Source: Methanobacteriota archaeon (lineage in GTDB: Archaea > Thermoplasmatota > Poseidoniia > Poseidoniales > Thalassarchaeaceae). Taken from it: 18,573 bases of DNA. How positions within the stretch are numbered: the stretch's first letter is position 1; the number at the start of each line of letters is the position of its first letter. The stretch covers positions 1 through 18,573 of the forward strand of contig PBWO01000040.1 in assembly GCA_002727275.1 (NCBI GenBank). The letters run 5' to 3'. The position numbers and the translations under genes were made by a program. The notes beneath the pieces are model-generated. The model was not told where the DNA came from. It was given only the letters and a program-made list of their open reading frames with translations, and did not search any database. Positions 1 to 6,733 of the stretch are shown here, one piece after another.

Positions 1-121
1 AAGCCCTCCTGCGTCGTTTCCTGTACTGTGGCGCGAAAGCCCACGGGAAAGTTCGTCGCTGTGCCACTCTCCTTCACCCCGCGAAATTTGAAAATCAATA
101 GCCATGACCACCGGGTGAGAT
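1..121. other. Upstream region of aIF6, no gene assigned
   Basis: No recognisable protein was found. The minus strand is open from an ATG at 105 out of the window for 35 codons, and a plus-strand frame is open from the window edge to a stop at about 101-103; neither resembles a family I know. Positions 28-44 can fold into a hairpin: GTGG pairs with CCAC and GC with GC around a GAAA tetraloop with one bulged C. TTTCC (17-21) can pair with GGAAA (46-50) outside it. This could be the end of an RNA gene, the start of a minus-strand gene, or nothing. The AT-rich stretch at 84-100 is a possible promoter for aIF6, about 26 nt before its ATG. Confidence 0.3.
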
Positions 122-784
122 ATGGCGATCAGCACTGGAGATATACTGGGACATACCCAAGTTGGAGTTTATCTCTCAGTTGTTGATGATGTTCTGTTCT
201 ATCCACGTTCTCTGAATGATGCATCGATCGAGATGCTGACTCAATCCTTTGAGATGGAAATGCACCCGTTCTTAGTAGGCGGCTCATCTCTCCTTGGTAG
301 CCTACTGAGCGGCAATGACAAAGGAATCGCAGTTGCAGATATCGCTACAGAAGAAGACCTTGATGAACTCACAAGCTTTTGCGATGTCGTCGTATTGGAG
401 AGTGGAGTCAACGCCGCTGGAAACCTCATCGAGTGCAATGCTCACGGTGCTGTAGTCAGCCCTGTGGTACCACAAGAAGGCGTGAAAATGATATCTGAAG
501 TTCTTGGGGTCGATGCGATTCATTCCAAGGTCGCTGGACATGATACCGTTGGAAGCATGCTAGTCGCAAATGGCAACGGAGTATTGGCTCATCCTGACAT
601 TACTAGGGAGGAAGCCGAGGCTATTGAATCTGCGATGAAAGTCCCGGTGATGGTAGGAACTGTAACTTTTGGTTCACCCTTTGTAGGGGCCGGCTGCGCG
701 GCCAGCGACACCCATGCGCTCGTAGGCGCAGGGTCCACTGGCCCTGAGTTGAATCGAATTGAGGACGCACTGGGATTAATCTAG
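122..784 (+). CDS. eif6: Translation initiation factor 6 (aIF6)
   Basis: This is the archaeal anti-association factor that binds the large ribosomal subunit and keeps it from joining the small subunit too early. The 220-residue length is normal. The family pattern runs throughout: GVYLSVVDD near the N-terminus, GGSSLLGSLLSGNDKGIAV, the NAAGNLIECNAHGAVVSP segment, and the later DTVGSMLVANGNGVLAHPDI repeat; these belong to its pseudo-symmetric alpha/beta repeats (pentein fold). The start is an ATG with no Shine-Dalgarno site and an AT-rich patch about 26 nt upstream, consistent with a leaderless transcript. The stop (782-784) overlaps the stop of the convergent threonine synthase on the sequence CTAG. 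Identification is secure. Confidence 0.95.
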   Translation: MAISTGDILGHTQVGVYLSVVDDVLFYPRSLNDASIEMLTQSFEMEMHPFLVGGSSLLGSLLSGNDKGIAVADIATEEDLDELTSFCDVVVLESGVNAAGNLIECNAHGAVVSPVVPQEGVKMISEVLGVDAIHSKVAGHDTVGSMLVANGNGVLAHPDITREEAEAIESAMKVPVMVGTVTFGSPFVGAGCAASDTHALVGAGSTGPELNRIEDALGLI

Positions 785-2004
785 AAGAATTTCCCGAAAT
801 CAATATCTTCGTTCTTGTCGACTCTAGAAGTCACTTCTGGCATAGGGTACTTGAGTCCAGTTGCAGTATTGAATAGAATCGCTGTTTCATCCCCAGTGAT
901 TAGGCCTGAGTTTACGGCCGACATATAGGCGGCGGCGGTAGCCGCTCCTTCTGGACACATCAGAAAACCATCTCTGTGTCCAATCTCAGCAGCAGTTGCG
1001 AGAATATCATCATCACTGACAGAGATCGCGAATCCTCCAGATTCACGTACTGCTTTGAGGATGAGAAAATCTCCCAAGGCAGAAGGTACTCGTATTCCGG
1101 AAGCTTCGGTCTCGGCATTCTCCCAGAATTCTGCATATTCTGCCCCTTCCTCCCATGCCTTGACCATGGGGGCGCATCCATCCGATTGCACAGCAATCAT
1201 TCGAGGCATAGGGCAATCAATCCATCCCAGCTCTGTTAATTCTGCAAAAGCCTTCCACATCCCAATCAATCCAGTTCCACCTCCAGTTGGATAGAAGATC
1301 AATTCAGGTAATTTCCATCCCATCTGTTCAGCAAGTTCAATTCCCATTGTTTTCTTACCCTCGATTCGATAAGGCTCCTTGAGTGTGGAGACTGGGAACC
1401 ACCCAACTTCTTCGATTCCATCTGCTATAATGTGGCCACATTCTCCTATTAGCCCATTAACGAGGTATGTGTCTCCCCCCTGAGCCAGAGTCTCCTGAGT
1501 GTTTATTTCCGGAGTATTGTCGGGGCATAGTACTGTTGTTGACAAGCCAGCACGACTCGCATAGGCTGCTAGGGCCGAACCTGCATTTCCATTGGTAGGT
1601 ATCGCCAGATGTTTCAGCCCGAGCTCCTTTGCCATAGAGACTGCTAGCCCTAAGCCCCTTGCCTTGAAAGATCCAGTTGGGAGCCTTGACTCGTCTTTGA
1701 CAATGATTGAGCCTGAACCAACGCCAAGATATTCCGCCGAGGAATCAAGCCGAATCAGAGGAGTAATTACCTCCCCGAGAGAAACTCTGTTACTTTCATG
1801 AGACACTGGTAACAAGGGAGAGTATCTCCAGAAACCAGGTTCAGTAGAATTCTCGATATCTTTTCTACTTACTTCCGATCCGAGACGTTCTAGATCGTAC
1901 CTGACGATTAACGGCTTTCCAACTTCGGAAAAAGTGTGGACTTCTCCAGCTTTGTACTTCTTTCCAGTCACTGAGCATTCAAGATGGCTGACATAGCAAG
2001 TCAT
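781..2004 (-). CDS. thrC: Threonine synthase
   Basis: A PLP enzyme that converts O-phosphohomoserine to threonine and phosphate in the cytoplasm. The 407 residues show the fold-type II PLP pattern: the Schiff-base lysine in GSFKARG (about K114), the substrate/PLP loop TNGNAGSALAAYA (137-149), the phosphate-binding GGGTG (241-245) and CPEGAATAAA near the C-terminus. The N-terminal LECSVTGKKY segment matches the short N-terminal extension common in archaeal threonine synthases, though only one of its usual metal-binding cysteines is evident. The ATG at 2004 has no Shine-Dalgarno site. It is the last gene of the run that starts with pccB, 38 nt after a small Cys/His protein. A distant PLP relative (threonine dehydratase, cysteate synthase) is less likely given the N-terminal segment and length. 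Confidence 0.92.
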   Translation of the reverse strand: MTCYVSHLECSVTGKKYKAGEVHTFSEVGKPLIVRYDLERLGSEVSRKDIENSTEPGFWRYSPLLPVSHESNRVSLGEVITPLIRLDSSAEYLGVGSGSIIVKDESRLPTGSFKARGLGLAVSMAKELGLKHLAIPTNGNAGSALAAYASRAGLSTTVLCPDNTPEINTQETLAQGGDTYLVNGLIGECGHIIADGIEEVGWFPVSTLKEPYRIEGKKTMGIELAEQMGWKLPELIFYPTGGGTGLIGMWKAFAELTELGWIDCPMPRMIAVQSDGCAPMVKAWEEGAEYAEFWENAETEASGIRVPSALGDFLILKAVRESGGFAISVSDDDILATAAEIGHRDGFLMCPEGAATAAAYMSAVNSGLITGDETAILFNTATGLKYPMPEVTSRVDKNEDIDFGKFF

Positions 2005-2042
2005 GGAGTGACATGAGGTGACAGTTCAATGAAACTACCGCA

Positions 2043-2288
2043 TTACACTGAAGTTGGAGCTATGTGGTCGTCTCCCTTATCTTCTGACTCCCGAACTCGA
2101 TTCCATACCGAGGTCATCAGTTCGTCATGATGCGCTTCACAATAATGGAATCTACGATATGCTTCTCGGAAGGAGTATGCTTTGCTGCCGGTAGCCACTA
2201 GGAATCCTTCGGGAGACAGTCTGCTGATGAGGGCACCATCGGCCTTGCATCCTGAGTAGTCACAACTCGCCACGAACGACCCTAGCAC
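2043..2288 (-). CDS. Small Cys/His (zinc-ribbon-like) protein, unknown function
   Basis: An 81-residue protein that I do not recognise. It has two possible metal-binding half-sites: C9-x4-C14 (CDYSGC) and C50-x2-H53-H54 (CEAHH), separated by a basic/aromatic stretch with FREAYRRFHYC. That layout suggests a single small zinc-binding treble-clef or ribbon. The N-terminus begins at a GTG (2288); an in-frame GTG five codons later is an alternative. It lies 32 nt after the biotin carrier gene and 38 nt before thrC on the same strand, so it is probably cotranscribed. The conserved-looking cysteine pairs and the tight packing argue that it is real, but nothing here indicates its role. Confidence 0.62.
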   Translation of the reverse strand: MLGSFVASCDYSGCKADGALISRLSPEGFLVATGSKAYSFREAYRRFHYCEAHHDELMTSVWNRVRESEDKGDDHIAPTSV

Positions 2289-2320
2289 TCTCTTCTATTG
2301 AACCCTATGAATCCACTCTA

Positions 2321-2713
2321 CTACCCTTCAGGCATGATTACAACAAGAGGCGAGTTGGCTTCTATACTGTCTCCGGTTTCACAGTTCAACTCTGCTACCG
2401 TTCCTGAGATAGGAGCTTGAACTTCGTTCTGCATCTTCATTGCCTCTAGAATCAACAGAACAGCCCCCTCCTCAACTTGGTCACCGACGGAGACGTGAAT
2501 TGAGACGACCTTGCCCGGGATTGGTGAAGAAATATTTCCGGATCTAGAGGAACTATTTCTAGACCTGCTCTCCCTCTTGGGAGAACCCCTTTCTTGCCCT
2601 ACTTGGACTTCGAATTGGGAACCATCGATGCTGACTTTCCAAGCATCTTCAATTTTCTCTAATTCAACTTCGAAAGATTCCCCGTCCACGGTTACCTTCC
2701 TCTTGATCGCCAT
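2321..2713 (-). CDS. Biotin carboxyl carrier protein of an acyl-CoA (propionyl-CoA) carboxylase
   Basis: This protein carries CO2 on biotin between the biotin carboxylase and carboxyltransferase active sites. The 130 residues contain an N-terminal beta segment (about 1-40), a Ser/Arg-rich flexible linker (about 43-60) and a C-terminal biotinyl domain (about 61-130) with PIPGKVVSI, the EAMKM biotinylation motif (K93) and APISGTV. I chose the ATG at 2713, although the frame is open further upstream, because GAGG sits 7 nt before it and the preceding gene stops 4 nt upstream (its TAA follows the AGG of this site). It is a stand-alone subunit, as in several archaeal carboxylases. The biotin ligase half of the fusion at 16976-18352 could modify it. 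Confidence 0.93.
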   Translation of the reverse strand: MAIKRKVTVDGESFEVELEKIEDAWKVSIDGSQFEVQVGQERGSPKRESRSRNSSSRSGNISSPIPGKVVSIHVSVGDQVEEGAVLLILEAMKMQNEVQAPISGTVAELNCETGDSIEANSPLVVIMPEG

Positions 2714-2717
2714 AGAA

Positions 2718-2918
2718 TTACCTCGTTGTACTCCTACGCGTGCGCGCTCGGAACAGATTTCTCCTACCAATCAGAACTCTCCTGTGATCCTTTGACCAAG
2801 CACGACCAGCGCCACGTTGTCCGGAAGGAGATAATGACTCACCCTCGGACATTTCATGCAGAACAGCGACAATGGCGGCCACCCTCAATCTCGAGTCCTT
2901 TTGTGCATCTTTAGCCAT
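2718..2918 (-). CDS. Small basic protein, possible carboxylase epsilon/gamma-type subunit
   Basis: A 66-residue ORF between the carboxyltransferase and the biotin carrier. The start (ATG 2918) is 9 nt after the pccB stop and has GAGGG 7 nt upstream, overlapping that stop. Its own TAA lies 4 nt before the carrier ATG. The N-terminal RLRVAAIVAVLHEMSEGE looks like a short amphipathic helix, and the C-terminal half is strongly basic (RRVLIGRRNLFRARTRRS). A short hydrophobic helix followed by a Trp/Arg-rich tail is also seen in small accessory subunits of acyl-CoA and oxaloacetate carboxylases (epsilon or OadG-like). The resemblance is weak, so the function is inferred mainly from position. A spurious ORF is possible but unlikely given both spaced ribosome binding sites. 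Confidence 0.6.
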   Translation of the reverse strand: MAKDAQKDSRLRVAAIVAVLHEMSEGESLSPSGQRGAGRAWSKDHRRVLIGRRNLFRARTRRSTTR

Positions 2919-2927
2919 GTCAGTCCC

Positions 2928-4481
2928 TCACAGTGGAATATTTCCATGCTTACGAGCAGGCCGTATCTCTTCTTTGTCAAGTAAAGCCCCTAGTGCGCGG
3001 GTCAAGACTTCTCTACTCTGGCTAGGCTGGATGACATCATCGAGATATCCTAGAGCAGCAGCCCTGTATGGATTAGCAAATGTCTCTTCGTAATCGTCCA
3101 CCAGTCTATCTCTCTCCTGCTCAGGGTTTCCAGAAGTTGAAATCCTCTTACGATGGATAATCTGGACCGCTCCTTCAGCCCCCATGACTGCTAATTGGGC
3201 TGTCGGCCAAGCGATATTGTAGTCGCCTCTGATGTGCTTAGACGACATAACATCGTAAGCCCCTCCGTACGCCTTCCTAGTTATCACCGTCAACTTAGGG
3301 ACGGTAGCCTCGGCATATGCATACAGAAGTTTTGCACCATGCCTGATTATCCCACCCCATTCCTGACTCGCCCCTGGAAGGAAGCCAGGAACATCAACAA
3401 AGGTCAGTAGAGGGATGTTGAATGCATCACAGAATCTGACAAAGCGCGCACCCTTGATTGAGGCATCAATATCTAGGCATCCAGCAAGCACACTCGGCTG
3501 GTTTCCGACTACACCGATTGTGTGCCCACCAAGTCTTCCAAATCCTACAACTATGTTTCCAGCATAACCGGCTTGAACCTCAAGGAAAGCACCATCGTCA
3601 AGCACTTCCTCAATTGCCATGGTGATGTCATACGGTTGACTAGGGTCAACAGGCACGAGCACATCCAGACTCTCACAGACTCTGTCGAGGGGGTCCGAGG
3701 TCCCGGAAACCGGAGGCTTCTCGAGATTGTTCGAGGGCATGTATCCGACTAATTCGCGCACAATCGAAAGCGCATCATCATCGTCTTGGGCAGTGAAATG
3801 CGTGACTCCAGATTTAGTGGCATGAGTAGAGGCCCCTCCAAGATCTTCGAAAGACACCTCCTCATTTGTTACTGTCTTGATGACTTCTGGACCTGTGATA
3901 AACATGTGAGCGGTCTTATCGACCATTACAACGAAGTCCGTAATTGCGGGAGAATACACTGCACCTCCCGCACACGGCCCCATAATGACCGAAATCTGAG
4001 GAATGACTCCACTGGCTCTAACATTGCGAAAGAAAATCTCTGCGTATGATCCAAGGCTAGCAACACCTTCCTGTATCCTTGCACCTCCACTGTCATTCAG
4101 GCCAATTACGGGGGCTCCCGTTTTGAGCGCCATATCGAGTATCTTGCATATCTTCAGGCCGTGCATCTCGCCTAGAGAGCCACCATAGACGGTGAAGTCC
4201 TGAGCGAAGCAATAGACAATCCTTCCATCAATCGTGCCGTGTCCGCATACTACTCCATCACCGGGGATCACGTTCCTGTCCATCTCAAAGTCTCTGCATC
4301 GATGTTCAACTAATGTATCGACTTCCATGAACGAATCACTGTCTAGTAGTGACTCAATCCTCTCTCGAGCAGTCATCTTTCCTTTCGCATGCTGAGCTGT
4401 GACTCTGGCCTGACCTCCCCCTCCGGCTGCCTGAGACTTCCTGCGGCGCAAATCCTCGACCCGGTCATCATTTACGCTCAT
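2928..4481 (-). CDS. pccB: Propionyl-CoA carboxylase beta subunit (carboxyltransferase)
   Basis: It transfers the carboxyl group from carboxybiotin to an acyl-CoA; the B12 mutase genes next door point to propionyl-CoA giving methylmalonyl-CoA. The 517 residues have the usual two crotonase-like halves. The N-half has KMTARERIESLLD (about 35-47), SGGARIQEGV (131-140) and GPCAGGAVYSPA (168-179). The C-half has the VDVPGFLPG loop, GGIIRHGAKLLYAYAEA, KAYGGAYDVM and a C-terminal AVMGAEGAVQII. The length is typical of PccB and the methylmalonyl-CoA carboxyltransferase 12S subunit. The ATG at 4481 has no Shine-Dalgarno site; a perfect hairpin (4515-4531) lies 34 nt upstream in the divergent promoter region. 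It heads a five-gene run. No biotin carboxylase gene is nearby. Confidence 0.95.
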   Translation of the reverse strand: MSVNDDRVEDLRRRKSQAAGGGGQARVTAQHAKGKMTARERIESLLDSDSFMEVDTLVEHRCRDFEMDRNVIPGDGVVCGHGTIDGRIVYCFAQDFTVYGGSLGEMHGLKICKILDMALKTGAPVIGLNDSGGARIQEGVASLGSYAEIFFRNVRASGVIPQISVIMGPCAGGAVYSPAITDFVVMVDKTAHMFITGPEVIKTVTNEEVSFEDLGGASTHATKSGVTHFTAQDDDDALSIVRELVGYMPSNNLEKPPVSGTSDPLDRVCESLDVLVPVDPSQPYDITMAIEEVLDDGAFLEVQAGYAGNIVVGFGRLGGHTIGVVGNQPSVLAGCLDIDASIKGARFVRFCDAFNIPLLTFVDVPGFLPGASQEWGGIIRHGAKLLYAYAEATVPKLTVITRKAYGGAYDVMSSKHIRGDYNIAWPTAQLAVMGAEGAVQIIHRKRISTSGNPEQERDRLVDDYEETFANPYRAAALGYLDDVIQPSQSREVLTRALGALLDKEEIRPARKHGNIPL

Positions 4482-4591
4482 AAACGCTCAAGTCAGCAGA
4501 ACCCCGCCAATGAGCATTCCCTTCGGGAATGTAGCCACAATTGCCCAATCGGTTGCTTGAAGGCTCACGCCTGCCTGCCAGCATTGTCGAA
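4482..4591. promoter_or_regulatory. Divergent intergenic region, pccB / mutase B12 subunit
   Basis: These 110 nt separate two divergent transcription units of the same pathway and should hold both promoters. I see no convincing TATA box at the expected distance from either ATG. The main structure is the palindrome at 4515-4531. An open frame runs from 4541 into the mutase gene but has no good start signal. Confidence 0.5.
4515..4531. repeat. Perfect 7-bp inverted repeat with 3-nt spacer (possible operator)
   Basis: CATTCCC, spacer TTC, GGGAATG. It lies in the divergent pccB/mutase intergenic region. Its core (TTCCC-N3-GGGAA) recurs at 15328-15342 in another divergent intergenic region; the 13-nt core is identical when one copy is reverse-complemented. 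It could be a regulator binding site or an RNA hairpin in one of the leaders. Confidence 0.5.
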
Positions 4592-5029
4592 ATGAAGGTC
4601 ATAATCGCCAAGCCGGGGCTCGACGGCCATGATAGAGGTGCCAAAGTAATCGCTAGGGCACTTAGAGATGGGGGTCACGAGGTAGTATACACTGGGTTAA
4701 GAAAAACTCCAGATGAAATCGTCCGTGCCACCATGGATGAGGATGCTGCTGCATTGGGTCTCTCCACTCTTTCAGGTGCTCACGATGTTCTGATTCCAGC
4801 AATCTGTGAGGGACTAGTGGATGAGGATTTGGGCGAAATAGTGGTTTTTGCAGGAGGCATAATACCCGCATCCGATCGAAGTTCGCTACACGATTTGGGA
4901 GTCAGGGCGATATTCGGGCCGGGCACCAAAACATTGGAGATTCTAGACTTCCTCGAAGAAGTGACATTTAGGAAAAAGTCCGGAGAGCCTGTCGGCATCG
5001 GGGAGAATTCGGAATGGCGATGGGAGTGA
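4592..5029 (+). CDS. Methylmalonyl-CoA mutase, B12-binding (small) subunit
   Basis: This is the cobalamin-binding domain of the mutase that converts (R)-methylmalonyl-CoA to succinyl-CoA, encoded as a separate polypeptide of 145 residues, as is common in archaea. The N-terminus holds the DxHxxG signature (D11-G-H13-D-R-G16), whose histidine is the lower axial ligand of cobalt. GLSTLSGAHD (56-65) and FAGGIIPASD (86-95) are the other two cobalamin-contact loops. The ATG at 4592 places the first beta strand (KVIIAKPG) exactly where the family begins, so the longer open frame from 4541 is not used. The gene overlaps meaB by 16 nt. The catalytic large subunit and the epimerase are not in this window. 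Confidence 0.93.
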   Translation: MKVIIAKPGLDGHDRGAKVIARALRDGGHEVVYTGLRKTPDEIVRATMDEDAAALGLSTLSGAHDVLIPAICEGLVDEDLGEIVVFAGGIIPASDRSSLHDLGVRAIFGPGTKTLEILDFLEEVTFRKKSGEPVGIGENSEWRWE

Positions 5030-5886
5030 AGAAAGAGGAGATACTACTCTCGGCCTTAGAAGGTAGTCGCAGAGATCTTTCTCGATTACTCTCTTTGATT
5101 GAGTCTGGGGAAGATATCAACGTCCCTATACAAGACTCGTGGACACTGGGTGTAACGGGACCTCCTGGAGTAGGAAAATCATCACTAATTGGCAATTTTG
5201 TGAACTACTGGTCTAGCAGAGGTGAAAAAGTCGCAGTTCTAGCAGTAGATCCTTCTTCACCGAACAGCGGAGGGGCCTTGCTGGGCGACAGGATGAGAAT
5301 GCCACTAGCAGACTCTGGGGACTTGGTTTTCGTCCGTTCTCTAGCAACAAGAAACCATCCCGGAGGACTGTCTACATACATCTCCACGATGATCGACTGT
5401 CTAGCTGCATGTGGTTGGGATAGGATAGTTATCGAAACCGTCGGCTCAGGTCAGTCAGACTATCGAATCGCTGCATTTGCAGACAGAATACTTCTCGTCG
5501 ATGGCCCGGATAGAGGTGATATCATACAAGCAGAGAAAGCCGGTATAATCGAATTAGCGGACATAATCGCCGTGAATAAGTCGGACATGAAAGGCTCCCA
5601 GCAGGCCGCTGAAACTATCCAATCATCACTTTCTATGGATGAGAATCCACCCCCTATCCACTTGGTATGCTCTCATGATGGTTCAGGAATTGAAGCGATG
5701 ATAGAGGATATTGAGAAATGTCTGCCCGGGCAAAAAAGTGGATTGAGGGCCAGAGAACGGCTGATTTCAGCGTGGGATTTCAGACTTCTCAGTCATCCAG
5801 AACTAAATCGGATTATTCACCTCTTAGAGACCGGAAATATAACACTCCAAGAAGCCGTGGAATCACTTAACCAATCAGAGGGATGA
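5014..5886 (+). CDS. meaB: Methylmalonyl-CoA mutase-associated GTPase MeaB (ArgK-type G3E GTPase)
   Basis: MeaB is a SIMIBI-class GTPase that guards methylmalonyl-CoA mutase, controlling cofactor loading and protecting it from inactivation. The 290 residues show Walker A GPPGVGKSS (about 49-57), AVDPSSPNSGGALLGDRMRM (about 77-96), a switch region ATRNHPGGL (111-119), ETVGSGQSD (141-149, where many homologues read ETVGVGQSE) and the guanine motif NKSD (188-191). It is somewhat shorter than many bacterial MeaB proteins (about 320-330), mostly at the C-terminus. The ATG at 5014 has GGGGAG about 8 nt upstream and overlaps the end of the mutase small-subunit gene, implying translational coupling. 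An ATG two codons in is a minor alternative. Confidence 0.93.
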   Translation: MAMGVKKEEILLSALEGSRRDLSRLLSLIESGEDINVPIQDSWTLGVTGPPGVGKSSLIGNFVNYWSSRGEKVAVLAVDPSSPNSGGALLGDRMRMPLADSGDLVFVRSLATRNHPGGLSTYISTMIDCLAACGWDRIVIETVGSGQSDYRIAAFADRILLVDGPDRGDIIQAEKAGIIELADIIAVNKSDMKGSQQAAETIQSSLSMDENPPPIHLVCSHDGSGIEAMIEDIEKCLPGQKSGLRARERLISAWDFRLLSHPELNRIIHLLETGNITLQEAVESLNQSEG

Positions 5887-5889
5887 GCC

Positions 5890-6528
5890 TTGTCAGACGA
5901 CTCTCATGTGTTAGCAGACCATGTCGATCATTCAGTAGGTGGATTCGGAGGTCATGCCTTCAGGCGCTTCACCCATGTGTCGATGACCGCGATTCCATTT
6001 GTCTTCTATCTCTATGGTCAAGATTTCGCCGACATAGTTTCATTGGATGATAAACAACTGGTCAGTGCCGTATGTATGTTGATACTGTTTGCAGAGCTAA
6101 TTAGAATAAGACTAGGGATTGTAATCTTTGGACAAAGAGAGTATGAGGCTGATCAGATATCAGCTCTGGCATGGGGTGGATTGGCAGTCTCACTGGCCCT
6201 ATTGCTTGCCCCGGGTGAAGGAGAGGGCTTGGAAGCAGGAGTCTATGGCATACCGCTCATTGTAGGGCTTACTTTGGTTGACCCTATAATGGGTGAGATA
6301 AAGAGGATCAAACAGGATCTCAAACTAGCCATTTATGTCGGACTTGTAGTTTCTTATGCTGTCTGGTTGGGTTGCCACTTCTGGCTTGGAACCGATATCA
6401 TGGCAGCAATTCTTCTCGCCCCATTGACAGTATTGGGAGAGTTGCCCAAGACCAAGGATATTGATGATAACGCCACTATGATTCTATTCCCACTGGCTGG
6501 TCTGATGCTACTGCTGCCCTTCCTGTGA
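5890..6528 (+). CDS. Dolichol/phytol kinase-like membrane protein (CTP-dependent lipid kinase family)
   Basis: An integral membrane protein of 212 residues with several hydrophobic segments (about 28-43, 56-80, 92-108, 118-134, 146-178, 196-212). Three marks suggest the SEC59/DGK1/VTE5 superfamily of CTP-dependent polyprenol, phytol and diacylglycerol kinases: an N-terminal RRFTH (R25-R26-x2-H29, family RKxxH), a central DPIMGE (131-136) and a C-terminal DDN (192-194, family DDNL). A role in phosphorylating an isoprenoid alcohol for archaeal lipid or glycan-carrier metabolism is plausible but inferred. Translation starts at TTG 5890, 3 nt after the meaB stop, with GAGGG upstream, so it is cotranscribed with meaB. 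I see no functional link to B12 metabolism. Confidence 0.6.
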   Translation: MSDDSHVLADHVDHSVGGFGGHAFRRFTHVSMTAIPFVFYLYGQDFADIVSLDDKQLVSAVCMLILFAELIRIRLGIVIFGQREYEADQISALAWGGLAVSLALLLAPGEGEGLEAGVYGIPLIVGLTLVDPIMGEIKRIKQDLKLAIYVGLVVSYAVWLGCHFWLGTDIMAAILLAPLTVLGELPKTKDIDDNATMILFPLAGLMLLLPFL

Positions 6529-6545
6529 GCGTGGGAACCCGTCAT

Positions 6546-6554
6546 CTTTACAAT
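6546..6554 (+). promoter_or_regulatory. TATA-like box for the 40-residue membrane protein gene
   Basis: CTTTACAAT is centred about 24 nt before the ATG at 6574. This is the distance expected for an archaeal TATA box driving a leaderless transcript. No Shine-Dalgarno site precedes that ATG. Confidence 0.45.
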
Positions 6555-6573
6555 CCGACTTCTATTGGAAAGC

Positions 6574-6696
6574 ATGATGGCCGACGATGAATCTACTGGT
6601 GGAATCGTGGAATCCTCGGTATCACAGTCTGGATATGTGCTTGTCTGGACCGTGGCCTCACTGGTTTCTTTTGCTATCTTCTTCATTTACTTCTGA
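6574..6696 (+). CDS. Small single-helix membrane protein (40 residues), unknown
   Basis: A short ORF between the lipid kinase-like gene and asparagine synthetase. It reads MMADDESTGG..., with an acidic/Ser-rich N-terminal part (about 1-18) and then one long hydrophobic helix to the end (about 20-40, ending FAIFFIYF), which is a tail-anchored layout. A TATA-like box lies about 24 nt upstream of the ATG, and the ORF fills an otherwise empty 200-nt gap. The second ATG (6577) is an equal start choice. It resembles no family I can name. The helix, the spacing from a promoter and the stop right after the helix argue for a real gene, but chance cannot be excluded at this length. Confidence 0.5.
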   Translation: MMADDESTGGIVESSVSQSGYVLVWTVASLVSFAIFFIYF

Positions 6697-6733
6697 ACGC
6701 CAAAATGATGTACCCCATTAAGGTCCATAGGCC

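Noticed and set aside
4541..4591. Longer N-terminus for the B12-binding subunit
   Set aside because: The added residues precede the normal first beta strand of the family and have no start signal.
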